Below, piece after piece: positions 21,083 through 30,110 of a stretch of 64,000 nt of DNA (positions are counted from its first letter, which is position 1; each line of letters opens with the position of its first letter). The notes under the pieces were generated by a model. That model was given only the letters and a program-made list of their open reading frames with translations. It did not search any database and had not been told where the DNA came from. This DNA comes from Allopusillimonas sp048270225. Lineage in GTDB: Bacteria > Pseudomonadota > Gammaproteobacteria > Burkholderiales > Burkholderiaceae_B. The stretch is taken from positions 1 through 64,000 of the forward strand of contig JBLWTG010000003.1 in the NCBI GenBank assembly GCA_048270225.1, written 5' to 3'. The translations under genes were made by a program, and so were the position numbers.

Positions 21083-22768
21083 TTACATCCTTTCGGGGGC
21101 TGAAACCCCGAGCAATTCGAGACCGTTGGCGATGACCTGGGCGGTGGCGCGCGCCAGACGCAGGCGCGCCAGCTTGAGCGTAACGTCGTCGACCAGGACA
21201 CGTTCGGCGTTATACCACGCATGGAAGTCGGCGGCGCAGTCGCGCAGCCAGAATGCCAGGTGGTGCGGCGCCAGCTCCTGGGCCGCCAGGGCGATGGTTT
21301 GCGGATATTCGGCCAGGCGCTGCAACAGCGCAAATTCGGTGGGCGCGATCAAGGACTCGACCGATGCCTCGCCGATCTGGTCGGCCAGCTGTGACGACTG
21401 CGCCAGCATGGAGCAGATCCGGGCGTGCGCATACTGGATATAGTACACCGGGTTTTCATCGCTCTTGGACAGGGCGAGGTCGATGTCGAAGACAAACTCC
21501 GAATCGGCCCTGCGCTGTGCCAGAAAGTAGCGTACGGCATCGCGTCCGACCCAATCGATGAGGTCGCGCATGGTGACATAGCTGCCGGCGCGCTTGGATA
21601 TCTTGACCTCGGCGCCGTCGCGCACGACCTTGACCATCTTGTGCAGGATATATGCCGGAAAATCCTTGGGGATGCCGATTTCAAGGCCCTGCAGGCCAGC
21701 CCGCACTCGGGCGATGGTGCCGTGGTGGTCGCTGCCCTGTATGTTGATGGCGTGGTGGTAGCCGCGCTCCCATTTGGCGACGTGATAGGCGACGTCCGGC
21801 ACAAAATACGTGTAGCCGCCTTCGGACTTGCGCATGACGCGGTCTTTGTCGTCGCCCGTGCCCAGCTCTGTGGTGCGCAGCCACAGCGCACCTTCGCTCT
21901 CATAGGTATGGCCGGCGGAAACCAGAGCCTGCACGGTTTTTTCCACCTGGCCGCTGGTGTACAGCGAGCTTTCGAGATAGAAATTGTCGAAGGTCAGGCC
22001 AAATGCCTGCAGGTCCAGATCCTGCTCCCGGCGCAGGTAGGCCACCGCAAAGCGGCGGATATCGTCCAGGCTGTCGACGTCGCCGCTGGCGGCGACCGAG
22101 GCGCCGTCGGCCGCCTGCACGGTTTTCCGTGAGCGGAAATCGTTGGCGATGTCGACGATATAGTCGCCCTTGTAGCCGTCGGCCGGGAAATCAGCGGCGT
22201 CGGGCTCGATGCCGCGCGCGCGTGCCTGCACGCTGATGGCCAGATTGTTGATCTGGTTGCCGGCGTCGTTGTAATAGAACTCGCGGGTGACAGCATGCCC
22301 CTGGGCCGCAAACAGGCGGCACAGCGCATCGCCCAGCGCTGCCTGTCGGGCATGGCCCACATGCAGCGGGCCGGTCGGGTTGGCCGATACAAATTCCACC
22401 AGTACCTTGCTGCCGCCCTGAGGGAGGGTGCCGTAGCGGTTGCCCTCTTGCTGGATGGCATTCAATACCGCCTGGCGCGCGGCGGCGGTCAGGCGGAAAT
22501 TGATGAATCCCGGGCCGGCGATCTCGGCGCTTTCGATGAGCGTACGTGTCTGTGCCTGGGCCAGCAGCGCGTCGACGATCTGTTGCGCCAGTTCGCGCGG
22601 ATTGCGGCGGGCCGGCTTGGCCAGCTGCATGGCGACATTGGTGGCGATGTCGCCATGCGCGGCGACTTTGGGGCGTTCGAGCAGAACATTGGCCTGGGTA
22701 TCGGGGACAACGGTTTGGACGGCGGCGCTGATCAGAGAAATAAGCTGTTGTTGTTGCCCTGGGAGCAT
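21083..22768 (-). CDS. argS: Arginyl-tRNA synthetase
   Basis: Charges tRNA-Arg. A class I synthetase of 561 residues with the HIGH-type motif in NPTGPLHVGHARQ (about residue 130) and the C-terminal DALR anticodon-binding domain ending in LGVSAPERM. I place the start at MLPGQQQQL, giving the usual family length. The longer frame adds 35 residues unlike the family. It heads the argS / SPOR / dsbA block. A 288-bp gap separates it from the divergent DUF1840 gene. I recognise no regulatory element in that gap. Confidence 0.95.
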   Translation of the reverse strand: MLPGQQQQLISLISAAVQTVVPDTQANVLLERPKVAAHGDIATNVAMQLAKPARRNPRELAQQIVDALLAQAQTRTLIESAEIAGPGFINFRLTAAARQAVLNAIQQEGNRYGTLPQGGSKVLVEFVSANPTGPLHVGHARQAALGDALCRLFAAQGHAVTREFYYNDAGNQINNLAISVQARARGIEPDAADFPADGYKGDYIVDIANDFRSRKTVQAADGASVAASGDVDSLDDIRRFAVAYLRREQDLDLQAFGLTFDNFYLESSLYTSGQVEKTVQALVSAGHTYESEGALWLRTTELGTGDDKDRVMRKSEGGYTYFVPDVAYHVAKWERGYHHAINIQGSDHHGTIARVRAGLQGLEIGIPKDFPAYILHKMVKVVRDGAEVKISKRAGSYVTMRDLIDWVGRDAVRYFLAQRRADSEFVFDIDLALSKSDENPVYYIQYAHARICSMLAQSSQLADQIGEASVESLIAPTEFALLQRLAEYPQTIALAAQELAPHHLAFWLRDCAADFHAWYNAERVLVDDVTLKLARLRLARATAQVIANGLELLGVSAPERM

Positions 22769-23056
22769 ATGAGAAATAGATAGTCGTAGAAGTGAATGGC
22801 CCGCCGCAGGACGGACGCCGGCCTGGCTGGCATGGCGATCCGTGGGCGGCAGGACGCTGCGCTGGCCGGCCAAGGCCGCGGCCGCCCGCCGCAGGCGATC
22901 CGGAAGGCCTAAATGATAGCGTGATTTCCCTTTTGCCGTCTGTGTCCGGGCATTTCCGTGACGCTGCGGGACGGTGCCCTGGCTCCGGATAACCCCGCTT
23001 GGCAGTGTTCCGAAGTTAGGGTAGTGTAGTGATGTGTCAATTCAAGAGAAACGCCC

Positions 23057-23401
23057 ATGCTAGTTGTCTTTCATTCCAAAGCGGCCGCTGAAGTACTGAT
23101 GTTTGCGCAGCACGCCCTGCCCATTCTCAAGGCTGCCGGCAAGCCCTACACAGATACGCTGCCCGAGCGCGGCGTGATCACCCGCGAGCAACTGCCCGAC
23201 GCCATCAAAGGCATAGAGCAGGCCATGTCAATAGACGAAGAATCCGACGACATTGACGGCGTCGACGACAACGACTCCAGAAAACACCCCATCTCGCAGT
23301 CGGTCAGTTTTCGCCGGCGCGCCTTCCCGTTGCTGGCCATGCTGCGCCTGTCCCTGGAAGAGGATGCCGATGTTGTCTGGGAACCTGCGCCCTCCTGGTA
23401 A
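23057..23401 (+). CDS. DUF1840-domain protein
   Basis: A 114-residue small protein of the DUF1840 family, common in betaproteobacteria. It begins MLVVFHSKAAAEVLMF and has a very acidic middle (DEESDDIDGVDDND, about 60-74) and a C-terminal SFRRRAFPLLAMLRLSLEEDADVVWEP segment that is helical by appearance. No catalytic motif or signal is visible and the function is unknown. It is divergent from argS and followed by a terminator hairpin. Confidence 0.82.
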   Translation: MLVVFHSKAAAEVLMFAQHALPILKAAGKPYTDTLPERGVITREQLPDAIKGIEQAMSIDEESDDIDGVDDNDSRKHPISQSVSFRRRAFPLLAMLRLSLEEDADVVWEPAPSW

Positions 23402-23411
23402 GGCACCAGGG

Positions 23412-23446
23412 AAAGCATCCCGCCCTGTCGCGGCGGGATGGCTTTT
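23412..23446 (+). terminator. Terminator after the DUF1840 gene
   Basis: The stem CATCCCGCC / GGCGGGATG (9 bp, 7-base loop) is flanked by AAAG and CTTTT that can extend the pairing with one bulge. It lies 11 bp after the stop codon and before the next small gene. Confidence 0.75.
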
Positions 23447-23483
23447 CATGCCCGATTTTTCCTGATATTCACCAAGGGATCCC

Positions 23484-23801
23484 ATGCGCAGCACCGTCAC
23501 ACTTGTTTACAGCAGCCGTCAGTCCATCGAGCTGAGCGTCGATGTCCAGCCGGGCGGCCCGGCGTCGCAGGCGGCGCGCGACTGGTTCGATCAGGCCTGG
23601 GTACGCCTGGGCTGCGAGCCGTTGCGGCCCAGCGGCAAGGTGTTGCTGCTGGATAAAGTGCTGGGCGTGGCCGATGCCCTGGGTTATGCCACGCTGTCGC
23701 AGGACCAGGCGAAAGCCACCGAGTTCGCCACGCAGGCCGCGCTGGCGCTGGAAAAGGCTCGCATCACGGTCGATCTGCCGGGCAGTGTGGTCGGTTTCTG
23801 A
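23484..23801 (+). CDS. Hypothetical protein, 105 residues
   Basis: Not recognised. The frame starts at ATG with AAGGGA close upstream. The product is soluble, mostly alpha/beta by appearance: a strand-like N-terminus (TVTLVYSSRQSIELSVDV) and helical middle and end (TEFATQAALALEKARITVDL). There is no signal peptide, membrane helix or cysteine pattern. It lies after the DUF1840 terminator, so it probably has its own promoter, and it ends convergent with ugpE. A real gene is likely from its start site and composition. Confidence 0.65.
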   Translation: MRSTVTLVYSSRQSIELSVDVQPGGPASQAARDWFDQAWVRLGCEPLRPSGKVLLLDKVLGVADALGYATLSQDQAKATEFATQAALALEKARITVDLPGSVVGF

Positions 23802-23837
23802 GCCAGGCGGCCCGTGCCGCACCGGCAGCGGGCAGGC

Positions 23838-24638
23838 CTAGCGTATCCCGGCCCGCATGAACGATTGCACGAACTGACGCTGGAACAGCAAAAACGCCAA
23901 CAGCAGCGGCGCCGCACTCAGCAGCGTGGCCGCCGTGATCACCGACCAGTCTATGCCCTGGTCGGTCGAGGCAAACACCTGCAGGCCTACGGTCAGCGGC
24001 CGCGAGCTGACTGAGTTCGTGATGATCAGCGGCCAGAGAAAATTATTCCAGTGATAACTGACCGAAACCAGCCCATAGGCGACGTAAATCGGTCGGGCCA
24101 GCGGCACATACACTTTCAGCAATATCTGCCAGCGGTTGGCGCCCTCCATGCGCGCTGCTTCTTCCAGCTCGCGCGGCACCGTCTTGAAGGTCTGGCGCAG
24201 CAGGAATATGCCGAAGGCCGACGCAAAATACGGCAGTCCCACGGCAAAAATCGTGTCGCGCACGCCCAGCCACGACATCAGGCGGTAGTTTTCCACGATC
24301 AGTACATCGGGCATGATCATCAGCTGCAGCAAGACCAGCAGAAAGACCACGTCCCGCCCGCGAAACTCGAAACGGGCGAAAGCATAGGCCGCCAGCGTAG
24401 AGAGAATGAACTGCGCCACCAGTACCATGGTGACCAGCACAAAAGTGTTCAGAAAGTAGCGCGCAAAAGGCGCGGCGTTCCAGGCCGTCGCGAAATTGCG
24501 CAGCGTCAGCGGCGCCGTCAGGTCGAAGTGCGTCGCGTAGGCGCCGGGGTGGAAGGCTGCCCATACGGCATAGGCCAGGGGCAGGAACCAGATGATGCCC
24601 AGCGCCCAGGCGCCCAGCGTGTCGAGTTTATTCGTCAT
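23838..24638 (-). CDS. ugpE: ABC transporter permease, UgpE-like
   Basis: Inner-membrane permease of a carbohydrate/glycerol-3-phosphate-type ABC importer. It has 266 residues, about six membrane helices, and the EAA loop EEAARMEGANRWQILLKVYVPLARP that contacts the ATPase. The start is placed where ATGA overlaps the ugpA stop, which is typical of coupled permeases. The longest frame would add 35 unrelated residues. It is the last gene of the lacI-gpdQ-ugpCBAE operon. Glycerol-3-phosphate or its diesters are the likely cargo, judged from the GpdQ-like gene. Confidence 0.85.
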   Translation of the reverse strand: MTNKLDTLGAWALGIIWFLPLAYAVWAAFHPGAYATHFDLTAPLTLRNFATAWNAAPFARYFLNTFVLVTMVLVAQFILSTLAAYAFARFEFRGRDVVFLLVLLQLMIMPDVLIVENYRLMSWLGVRDTIFAVGLPYFASAFGIFLLRQTFKTVPRELEEAARMEGANRWQILLKVYVPLARPIYVAYGLVSVSYHWNNFLWPLIITNSVSSRPLTVGLQVFASTDQGIDWSVITAATLLSAAPLLLAFLLFQRQFVQSFMRAGIR

Positions 24639-25510
24639 TGGTAATGTGTCCGGCGGTCGAGCCAGCGGAACTTGATGAGCGCGGTGATCGACAGTACCAG
24701 CAGCAGCACCACGGACAGCGTTGCGGCATACGAGGTGTCCCAATAGCTGAAGCCCACCTGGTAGATGTAGAACAGCAGCAGCGTGCTGGCGTTGTCAGGG
24801 CCGCCCTTGGTCATCACCAGCACGTGGTCCACCATCCTGAAGGCGTTGATGAGCGCGTTGACCAGCACGAACAGCGTGGTGGGCATCAGCAGAGGCAGCA
24901 GAATGCGGTGAAAGTATTGCCATCGCGAAGCGCCTTCCAGCATCGCGGCCTCGCGCAGCGAGGGCGGCACCTGCTGCAGCGCAGCCAGATAGAAGATCAT
25001 GAAGAATCCGGCTTCTTTCCAGATGGTCACCATCATCAGCGCGGGCAGGGCGGTCGAACGATTGCCCAGCCAGTTGGTGCTCGGCAGTCCGAACAGGTGG
25101 GCGACCTGATCCAGCAGGCCATATTGCGGCGTGTAGAAGAACAGCCAGATATTGGCCACAGCGACCATGGGCAGCACCGTGGGCGTGAAGTAGGCCAGGC
25201 GCAGAAAGCCCCGCCCGGCCAGCTTGCCATTGACCCACAACGCCATGATCAGCGCCACCGCGACCGACACCGGTATCGTCACCAGCGCATAGAGCAGGTT
25301 GTTCCAGAGCGCCTGCCAGAACACGGGGTCGTGGTACATGGCAAGATAGTTATCCGCACCGACGAACACCGCGGGCCGGTTGGCCTTGGGCGTGGAGAAA
25401 AAACTGTGCCAGAGTGTGGCCAGCGCCGGGTAATGCGTGAAGGCGGCAAGCAGCACCATGGCTGGCAGCAAAAGCAGCCAGCCATACACCGCATTGAGCG
25501 ATGACCTCAT
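24635..25510 (-). CDS. ugpA: ABC transporter permease, UgpA-like
   Basis: The partner permease, 291 residues, with six membrane helices and the EAA loop REAAMLEGASRWQYFHRILLP. It begins 7 bp after the ugpB stop codon. The longer frame would overlap ugpB and lacks support. Its last bases overlap the ugpE start in the ATGA form. MalF/UgpA family features include the DHVLVMTKGGPDNAS stretch. The sugar versus glycerol-phosphate cargo is set by the binding protein. Confidence 0.85.
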   Translation of the reverse strand: MRSSLNAVYGWLLLLPAMVLLAAFTHYPALATLWHSFFSTPKANRPAVFVGADNYLAMYHDPVFWQALWNNLLYALVTIPVSVAVALIMALWVNGKLAGRGFLRLAYFTPTVLPMVAVANIWLFFYTPQYGLLDQVAHLFGLPSTNWLGNRSTALPALMMVTIWKEAGFFMIFYLAALQQVPPSLREAAMLEGASRWQYFHRILLPLLMPTTLFVLVNALINAFRMVDHVLVMTKGGPDNASTLLLFYIYQVGFSYWDTSYAATLSVVLLLVLSITALIKFRWLDRRTHYQ

Positions 25511-25517
25511 GCCAGGC

Positions 25518-26813
25518 TTACTTGTAGGCGCGCAGCAGGCGGTCAGCTTCGCCTTGCGCATCTTTCATGGCCTGCCCGGGTGTCTTCGAGTTGGTGAGCA
25601 CCGCCTGCAGGTTGTCGTTGAGCAGCTTGGTGATGCGCTGGTTGTCGTGCGTCGAGAATTCGGCAACGCTGACCTCCAGCTGATCGCGGGCCACGGTCGC
25701 GGTCGGCACGTCCTTCACGTACTGCTTCATGATGTCGGTGTCCCAGGCTGCAGGCGACACGGCGACGTATCCGGTGGCAATGCTCCAGGCTGCGGCGTTC
25801 TCGGGGCTGGTCATCCATTTGACGAACTCATACGCCGCCTGGCGCTGCGCGGGCGTTGCCGACTCGAACAGATAGAAATTACCGCCGCCGGTCGGACTGC
25901 CGCCGCGCTTGGCCTTGGGCATGGGCGCCACGCCGAAATCAAACTTGGCATTCTTGCGGACATTGGTGAGATTGCCAGTGGTGGTCCACATCATGGCTGT
26001 CTTGCCGACCAGAAAATCCTTGGGGGTGGTGCCCCAGTCTATGGTGCCGGTGGGCATGACCTTGTCCTTATAGGCCAGATCGTGCCAGAACTGCAGCGCC
26101 TGCACCACGGCGGGCTTGTCCAGATAGACTTCATTGCCGTCCGGGTTCGCCAGAATGGCGTCATTGGGCGTGGTGAGCGCCTGGAACAGCCAGTAGGCGA
26201 AGCTGCCGCCCGAGGGGATTTCCAGCCCCCACTGCGTGACCTGCCCGGCGCTGTCGGTCTTGGTCAGTTTCTTGGCCTGGCTGGCCAGTTCCTCCCATGT
26301 GGCCGGAGGCGCATCGGGGTTCAGGCCCGCCTGCTTGAACAGGTCTTTGTTGTAATACATAACGATGGTCGAACGCTGGAAAGGAATGCCCCAGGTTTTG
26401 CCGCCAGTCTGGCTGTTGGCCATGAAGGCCTTGTAGAAACCGTTCATCCATTTTTTGTCGCTATCCGTCTTGACCATGGGGTCGAAGGGCACAATGGCGC
26501 CCTCATCGATCAGCGTGAACATATCGGTGGACAGCAGGACAGCCAGCTGCGGCGCATTGCCGCCCTTGTAGGCTGTCAGCGCCTTGGCCACCGAGTCCTG
26601 ATAGGAGCCTGCGTAGATGGACTTGATCTTGATGTCGGGGTGGCCTTTCTCGAAATCGTTGACCATGCCATCGACGATTTTGGTGATGGGTCCGCCCACG
26701 GCGACCGGATAATAGAACTCGAGTTCGACAGGCTTGTCCTGTGACCACGCAGGCGCGGCACAGAAAGCGCTCGCGAGGCCGATGACCAGGGATTTCAGGA
26801 GAGTGCGTCGCAT
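25518..26813 (-). CDS. ugpB: Extracellular solute-binding protein, UgpB-like
   Basis: Periplasmic family 1 binding protein, 431 residues, with a signal peptide of about 24 residues (MRRTLLKSLV start, cleavage near AWSQ). The mature part begins with a short strand region and has PFQRSTIVMYYNKDLFKQAG and WKTTGNL-like segments that recall Escherichia coli UgpB, plus the MTSPENAAAWSIATGYVAV motif. I set the start at MRR, giving a proper signal peptide. It is 10 bp after ugpC. Glycerol-3-phosphate or a glycerophosphodiester is the likely ligand. Confidence 0.85.
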   Translation of the reverse strand: MRRTLLKSLVIGLASAFCAAPAWSQDKPVELEFYYPVAVGGPITKIVDGMVNDFEKGHPDIKIKSIYAGSYQDSVAKALTAYKGGNAPQLAVLLSTDMFTLIDEGAIVPFDPMVKTDSDKKWMNGFYKAFMANSQTGGKTWGIPFQRSTIVMYYNKDLFKQAGLNPDAPPATWEELASQAKKLTKTDSAGQVTQWGLEIPSGGSFAYWLFQALTTPNDAILANPDGNEVYLDKPAVVQALQFWHDLAYKDKVMPTGTIDWGTTPKDFLVGKTAMMWTTTGNLTNVRKNAKFDFGVAPMPKAKRGGSPTGGGNFYLFESATPAQRQAAYEFVKWMTSPENAAAWSIATGYVAVSPAAWDTDIMKQYVKDVPTATVARDQLEVSVAEFSTHDNQRITKLLNDNLQAVLTNSKTPGQAMKDAQGEADRLLRAYK

Positions 26814-26823
26814 GATGAATATC

Positions 26824-27978
26824 CTATGAAATAAAAGCGGGCGCCTGGCGCAGTGCCTGGCCCGAGACGTCGAAAAAATGTTGTTGTGCTGCGCGCCATC
26901 GGAGCAGGATGGCTTCGCCCGGCTGGGCGGATACATGGCCGGCGCTGCGCACCGCAATGCCGGAATTACTGCCAAGGCGGCAGAAAACGATGGAATCGGC
27001 GCCGAAGTACTCTACCGTTTCTATTTCAGCTTCCGCAGCGCCGGCGCGGGGTGCTGCTGCGCCTTCACCCTGATTGCCGGCCGATGCCGCCGGCGTGATG
27101 TCGATGTGTTCCGGCCGTATGCCCAGTTGGCAGGCCTGTGCCGGAAGCCCGTCCGAGAGCATATTGTTCCGGAGCCGGGCGATCGTCTGGTCATCCAACG
27201 TCAGCAGATTCATGGGTGGTGTGCCGATGAATCGCGCGGCAAACGTCGAGCAGGGCTGCGCATAAAGCCGGTCAGGCGTATCGTTCTGCGCAATGGCGCC
27301 GGCATTGAGCAGCACGACACGATCCGCCATGCTCATGGCCTCGGTTTGATCATGCGTGACGTACACCATGGTAATGCCCAGCTTCTGTTGCAGCGCGCGG
27401 ATTTCGCGGCGCATTTCGTGGCGCAATTGCGCATCGAGATTGGAGAGCGGTTCATCCATCAGGCATACCGGCGCCTGAGAGATCACCGCGCGGCCCAGCG
27501 CCACGCGCTGCTGCTGCCCGCCCGACAACTGCGATGGCTTGCGATCGAGCAGCGGTTCGAGGCCCAGCAGCTGTGCGACGCCGTCCAGGCGCGGCTTGAG
27601 CTCCGAGGCGGGTTCTTTGCGCACCTTGAGCCCGAACAGAATGTTTTCCTTGACGGTCAGGTGGGGAAAGAGCGCATACGACTGAAACACCATGGAGATC
27701 CTGCGCTGCGCCGGCGGCAGGTCGGTGACATCGCGCCCGCCGATATACACCCGGCCTGAAGTCGGGCTGTCCAGGCCCGCGATCATGCGCAGCGTTGTGG
27801 ACTTTCCGCAGCCCGAGGGCCCGAGCAGCACGTTGAAGGTGCCCGCCTCCAGTGTGCAGCTGATCTGGTTTACTGCCGGCGGATGGCTGCTTCGCTGGCC
27901 TGCCGCGATCCGGGTTCGTGGCTGGCCCGGTGCATGCTCATAATGTTTGACGATATTGTCGAGGATGATTTCTGACAT
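26824..27978 (-). CDS. ugpC: ABC transporter ATP-binding protein, UgpC-like
   Basis: The ATPase of the importer, 384 residues. It has Walker A GPSGCGKST, the signature LSGGQQQRVALGRA, Walker B VCLMDEPLSNLDA and the switch His in VTHDQTEA. A C-terminal TOBE/OB region of about 130 residues follows, as in MalK/UgpC proteins. A short insert, SSHPPAVNQIS, precedes Walker A. It lies 3 bp after the phosphodiesterase and 10 bp before ugpB. In enterics ugpC comes after the permeases, but here it comes first. Confidence 0.88.
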   Translation of the reverse strand: MSEIILDNIVKHYEHAPGQPRTRIAAGQRSSHPPAVNQISCTLEAGTFNVLLGPSGCGKSTTLRMIAGLDSPTSGRVYIGGRDVTDLPPAQRRISMVFQSYALFPHLTVKENILFGLKVRKEPASELKPRLDGVAQLLGLEPLLDRKPSQLSGGQQQRVALGRAVISQAPVCLMDEPLSNLDAQLRHEMRREIRALQQKLGITMVYVTHDQTEAMSMADRVVLLNAGAIAQNDTPDRLYAQPCSTFAARFIGTPPMNLLTLDDQTIARLRNNMLSDGLPAQACQLGIRPEHIDITPAASAGNQGEGAAAPRAGAAEAEIETVEYFGADSIVFCRLGSNSGIAVRSAGHVSAQPGEAILLRWRAAQQHFFDVSGQALRQAPAFIS

Positions 27979-27981
27979 AGG

Positions 27982-28773
27982 CTAAAAGGGGAAAGGCCCG
28001 GGAAACCCGCCGATCAGTGCATGATGAGAGACTAGGCCATGAGCGCCTTGCCAGTGCAACTGATAGCCTGGGGGTTCAAAATTGAAAGACAGGGTGGCAT
28101 CGGGACGCAGGTCCAGCGCAATCTGGTGCGCCGTACCGGGGCAGGTTGATGCGACGGTATTGCCGACTCGGCAGACAATGCTGCGGTGCAGATGCCCGCA
28201 CAGAATGCGCTCAATATTCCGATAAGGTTCAAGCGTCCGGACCAAGGCCTCACGCCCTTCGATCAGGCCCAACTCGTCCATGCTGCGAATGCCTGTCTCG
28301 AAGGGAGGGTGATGCATCATCAATACTGTGGGCCGTTCCGGCGCCTGTGCGAGAATTTCTGCGAGCCAGGCAAGCCGGCGCTCGCATAGCCTCCCCTGGC
28401 CCGCTCCGGGTATGGTGGTGTCCAGCCCGATCAAACGCAGCGGCCAATGCTCCAGCGCATACTGGATAAAAGGCGAGTCGGACTGCAGATATTCGTGTTC
28501 GGGAAAACTTGCGCGCAGTGTTTGCGGGTTGTCGTGATTGCCCGGGATCATGATGTAAGGCATGTCCAGATCCGCCAGCAACAGTTTGAGTGTTTCGTAC
28601 TCATCGGCCCGACCATGTTCGGTCAGGTCGCCGGTCGCCACCACCAGATCAGGACGGGGCTTCAGCGCATTGAGTGCGCTGACACAGGCGGACAGATGGG
28701 CATGTGCCTGTATGTGTTCGGCATGTTTGCCACCATGCTGAATATGCAGGTCGGTGATTTGGGCGATCAGCAT
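27982..28773 (-). CDS. gpdQ: Metallophosphoesterase, GpdQ-like glycerophosphodiesterase
   Basis: A calcineurin-type phosphodiesterase of 263 residues. Metal ligands are visible as Asp8/His10 (TDLH), Asp49 (GDL), Asn79/His80 (GNHDN), the MMHHPPF histidines and CGHLH. The whole layout matches the glycerophosphodiester phosphodiesterase GpdQ, with cAMP phosphodiesterase CpdA as the alternative. It overlaps the lacI stop by a few bases and precedes ugpC. This suggests that diesters taken up by the importer are cleaved to glycerol-3-phosphate inside the cell, as no signal peptide is visible. Confidence 0.8.
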   Translation of the reverse strand: MLIAQITDLHIQHGGKHAEHIQAHAHLSACVSALNALKPRPDLVVATGDLTEHGRADEYETLKLLLADLDMPYIMIPGNHDNPQTLRASFPEHEYLQSDSPFIQYALEHWPLRLIGLDTTIPGAGQGRLCERRLAWLAEILAQAPERPTVLMMHHPPFETGIRSMDELGLIEGREALVRTLEPYRNIERILCGHLHRSIVCRVGNTVASTCPGTAHQIALDLRPDATLSFNFEPPGYQLHWQGAHGLVSHHALIGGFPGPFPF

Positions 28774-29819
28774 GATATTTTCCGGGAATGGTCCTGCGCA
28801 GAGGGGGCGGTGAAAGCTGCAGCGCTCGCGCCAGGGATGAGTCGGTGCGGCACCTGTTCGCTGCCTGTGTCGCCGTGTTCTATCTGCTGCAGCAGCAAAT
28901 GGCAGGCGACTCTGCCGATTTCAAAACCTGGCGCTTCGATGCTTGCCAGGCTGGGCGACATGCTGACGCCATAGCGGATACCGTCAAAGCCGGCCACCGA
29001 TATATCATCGGGCACATTGTGGCCCAGCGCCTTCAGTGTGGCGATCACATCCATAGCCAGCAAATCATTCGAACAGAACAGGGCGCTTGGCCGGTCTGCA
29101 GAACGCATCAGCTCGGCGACCAACGCCTGATCGGCGGTGGTGTGAGTAGCCATTTCGTAGTGCGCGACACGGTTGAGCTTGAGTTGCCGGGCGCGCTGTC
29201 GTGCGCCTGCCAACCGAGAGCGGGCGCGATCGGACCGCTCCAGTGGCCCGCTCAGGAAAGCGATGTGGCGATGGCCCAACTGCGCCAGGTGAGCCACCAT
29301 GTCCTGGGCAGCGGCCCGGTTGTCGACTGCGGCGCATGCATGCGAAGACGATTCGTTATAGGCCAGCACATAGGCCATGCTCCGGCTTCTTAGCAGCTTG
29401 AGTACGGTGCTGTTGCGTGGATTGGCGACTGTCAGGATCAGGCCTTCAAGGCGATGGCTGATCAATCTGTGCACGGCGGCAGCCTCAAGGGCGGGATCGT
29501 AATGCGTAACTGTCATCATGACGCTGTAGCCTGACTGGCTGGCGCGCAGTTCGGCGCCTTCAAAACAGTCAGCGAAAACAGGATTGGACAGCGTGGGCAG
29601 GATCAAACCCAGTGTGCGAGTATTGCCCGAGCGCAGACTGCTGCCCAGCCGGTCGGGCCGGAAATCATACTCGGCGGCAACGTCCAGAACGTGCTGGCGG
29701 GTTGTAGGGCTCAGCAGCTCGGGCCGGTTGAACGCGCGCGATACCGTGGCAGGCGAGGTTCCGGCCGCGCGAGCGATCTCCAGAATGGAAACGGGTGGCT
29801 TGCGCCGCTGCTGGTCCAA
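28767..29819 (-). CDS. LacI-family transcriptional regulator
   Basis: A 350-residue LacI/GalR repressor. The helix-turn-helix is at about 9-30 (VSILEIARAAGTSPATVSRAFNRP) with the hinge helix near RSGNTRTLGL. The periplasmic-binding-protein-like effector domain follows. It is the first gene of the operon that includes gpdQ and ugpCBAE, and its last bases overlap gpdQ. The upstream palindrome TGAAAACGTTTTCA makes autoregulation of the whole operon likely. The inducer is unknown, with a glycerophosphate-type compound inferred. Confidence 0.9.
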   Translation of the reverse strand: MDQQRRKPPVSILEIARAAGTSPATVSRAFNRPELLSPTTRQHVLDVAAEYDFRPDRLGSSLRSGNTRTLGLILPTLSNPVFADCFEGAELRASQSGYSVMMTVTHYDPALEAAAVHRLISHRLEGLILTVANPRNSTVLKLLRSRSMAYVLAYNESSSHACAAVDNRAAAQDMVAHLAQLGHRHIAFLSGPLERSDRARSRLAGARQRARQLKLNRVAHYEMATHTTADQALVAELMRSADRPSALFCSNDLLAMDVIATLKALGHNVPDDISVAGFDGIRYGVSMSPSLASIEAPGFEIGRVACHLLLQQIEHGDTGSEQVPHRLIPGASAAAFTAPSAQDHSRKISC

Positions 29820-29847
29820 AACGCCCCTCCTGCCCGTCTAGGTTCAG

Positions 29848-29861
29848 TGAAAACGTTTTCA
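29848..29861. promoter_or_regulatory. LacI-family operator upstream of the lacI-ugp operon
   Basis: The perfect 14-bp palindrome TGAAAACGTTTTCA has the central CG typical of LacI/GalR-family operators. It is centred 35 bp upstream of the regulator's start. I see no second copy near the downstream genes, which fits one operon controlled from this site. Confidence 0.8.
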
Positions 29862-29973
29862 TATTAAACACGCATTATTTCGCGCTGATGACAGTATTTA
29901 CCCCTAGGCGGCCAAGGGCACTACAGCGTTTCCCATCAAGAGGATGCCGGACATGCGCGGGCAGCGGACACGC

Positions 29974-30010
29974 AAAGGGTCGGATTCCGTGATACAGAAT
30001 CCGGCCCTTT
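29974..30010 (-). terminator. Rho-independent terminator downstream of leuA
   Basis: A 14-bp stem, AAAGGGTCGGATTC against GAATCCGGCCCTTT, has one G-T wobble and a 9-base loop. It lies 101 bp after the leuA stop in the gap between leuA and lacI. The ends are only modestly T-rich, so it may work in both directions. Confidence 0.7.
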
Positions 30011-30110
30011 GGGCTGTATGATCCGCCCGTCTGGTCAAGAGCGGCGGCGCCTGCTGCGCTTGTGGCGATGCAGGCTGGAGCAGGGCGACGCTGTGGGCGC
30101 GCCAGCGGCG

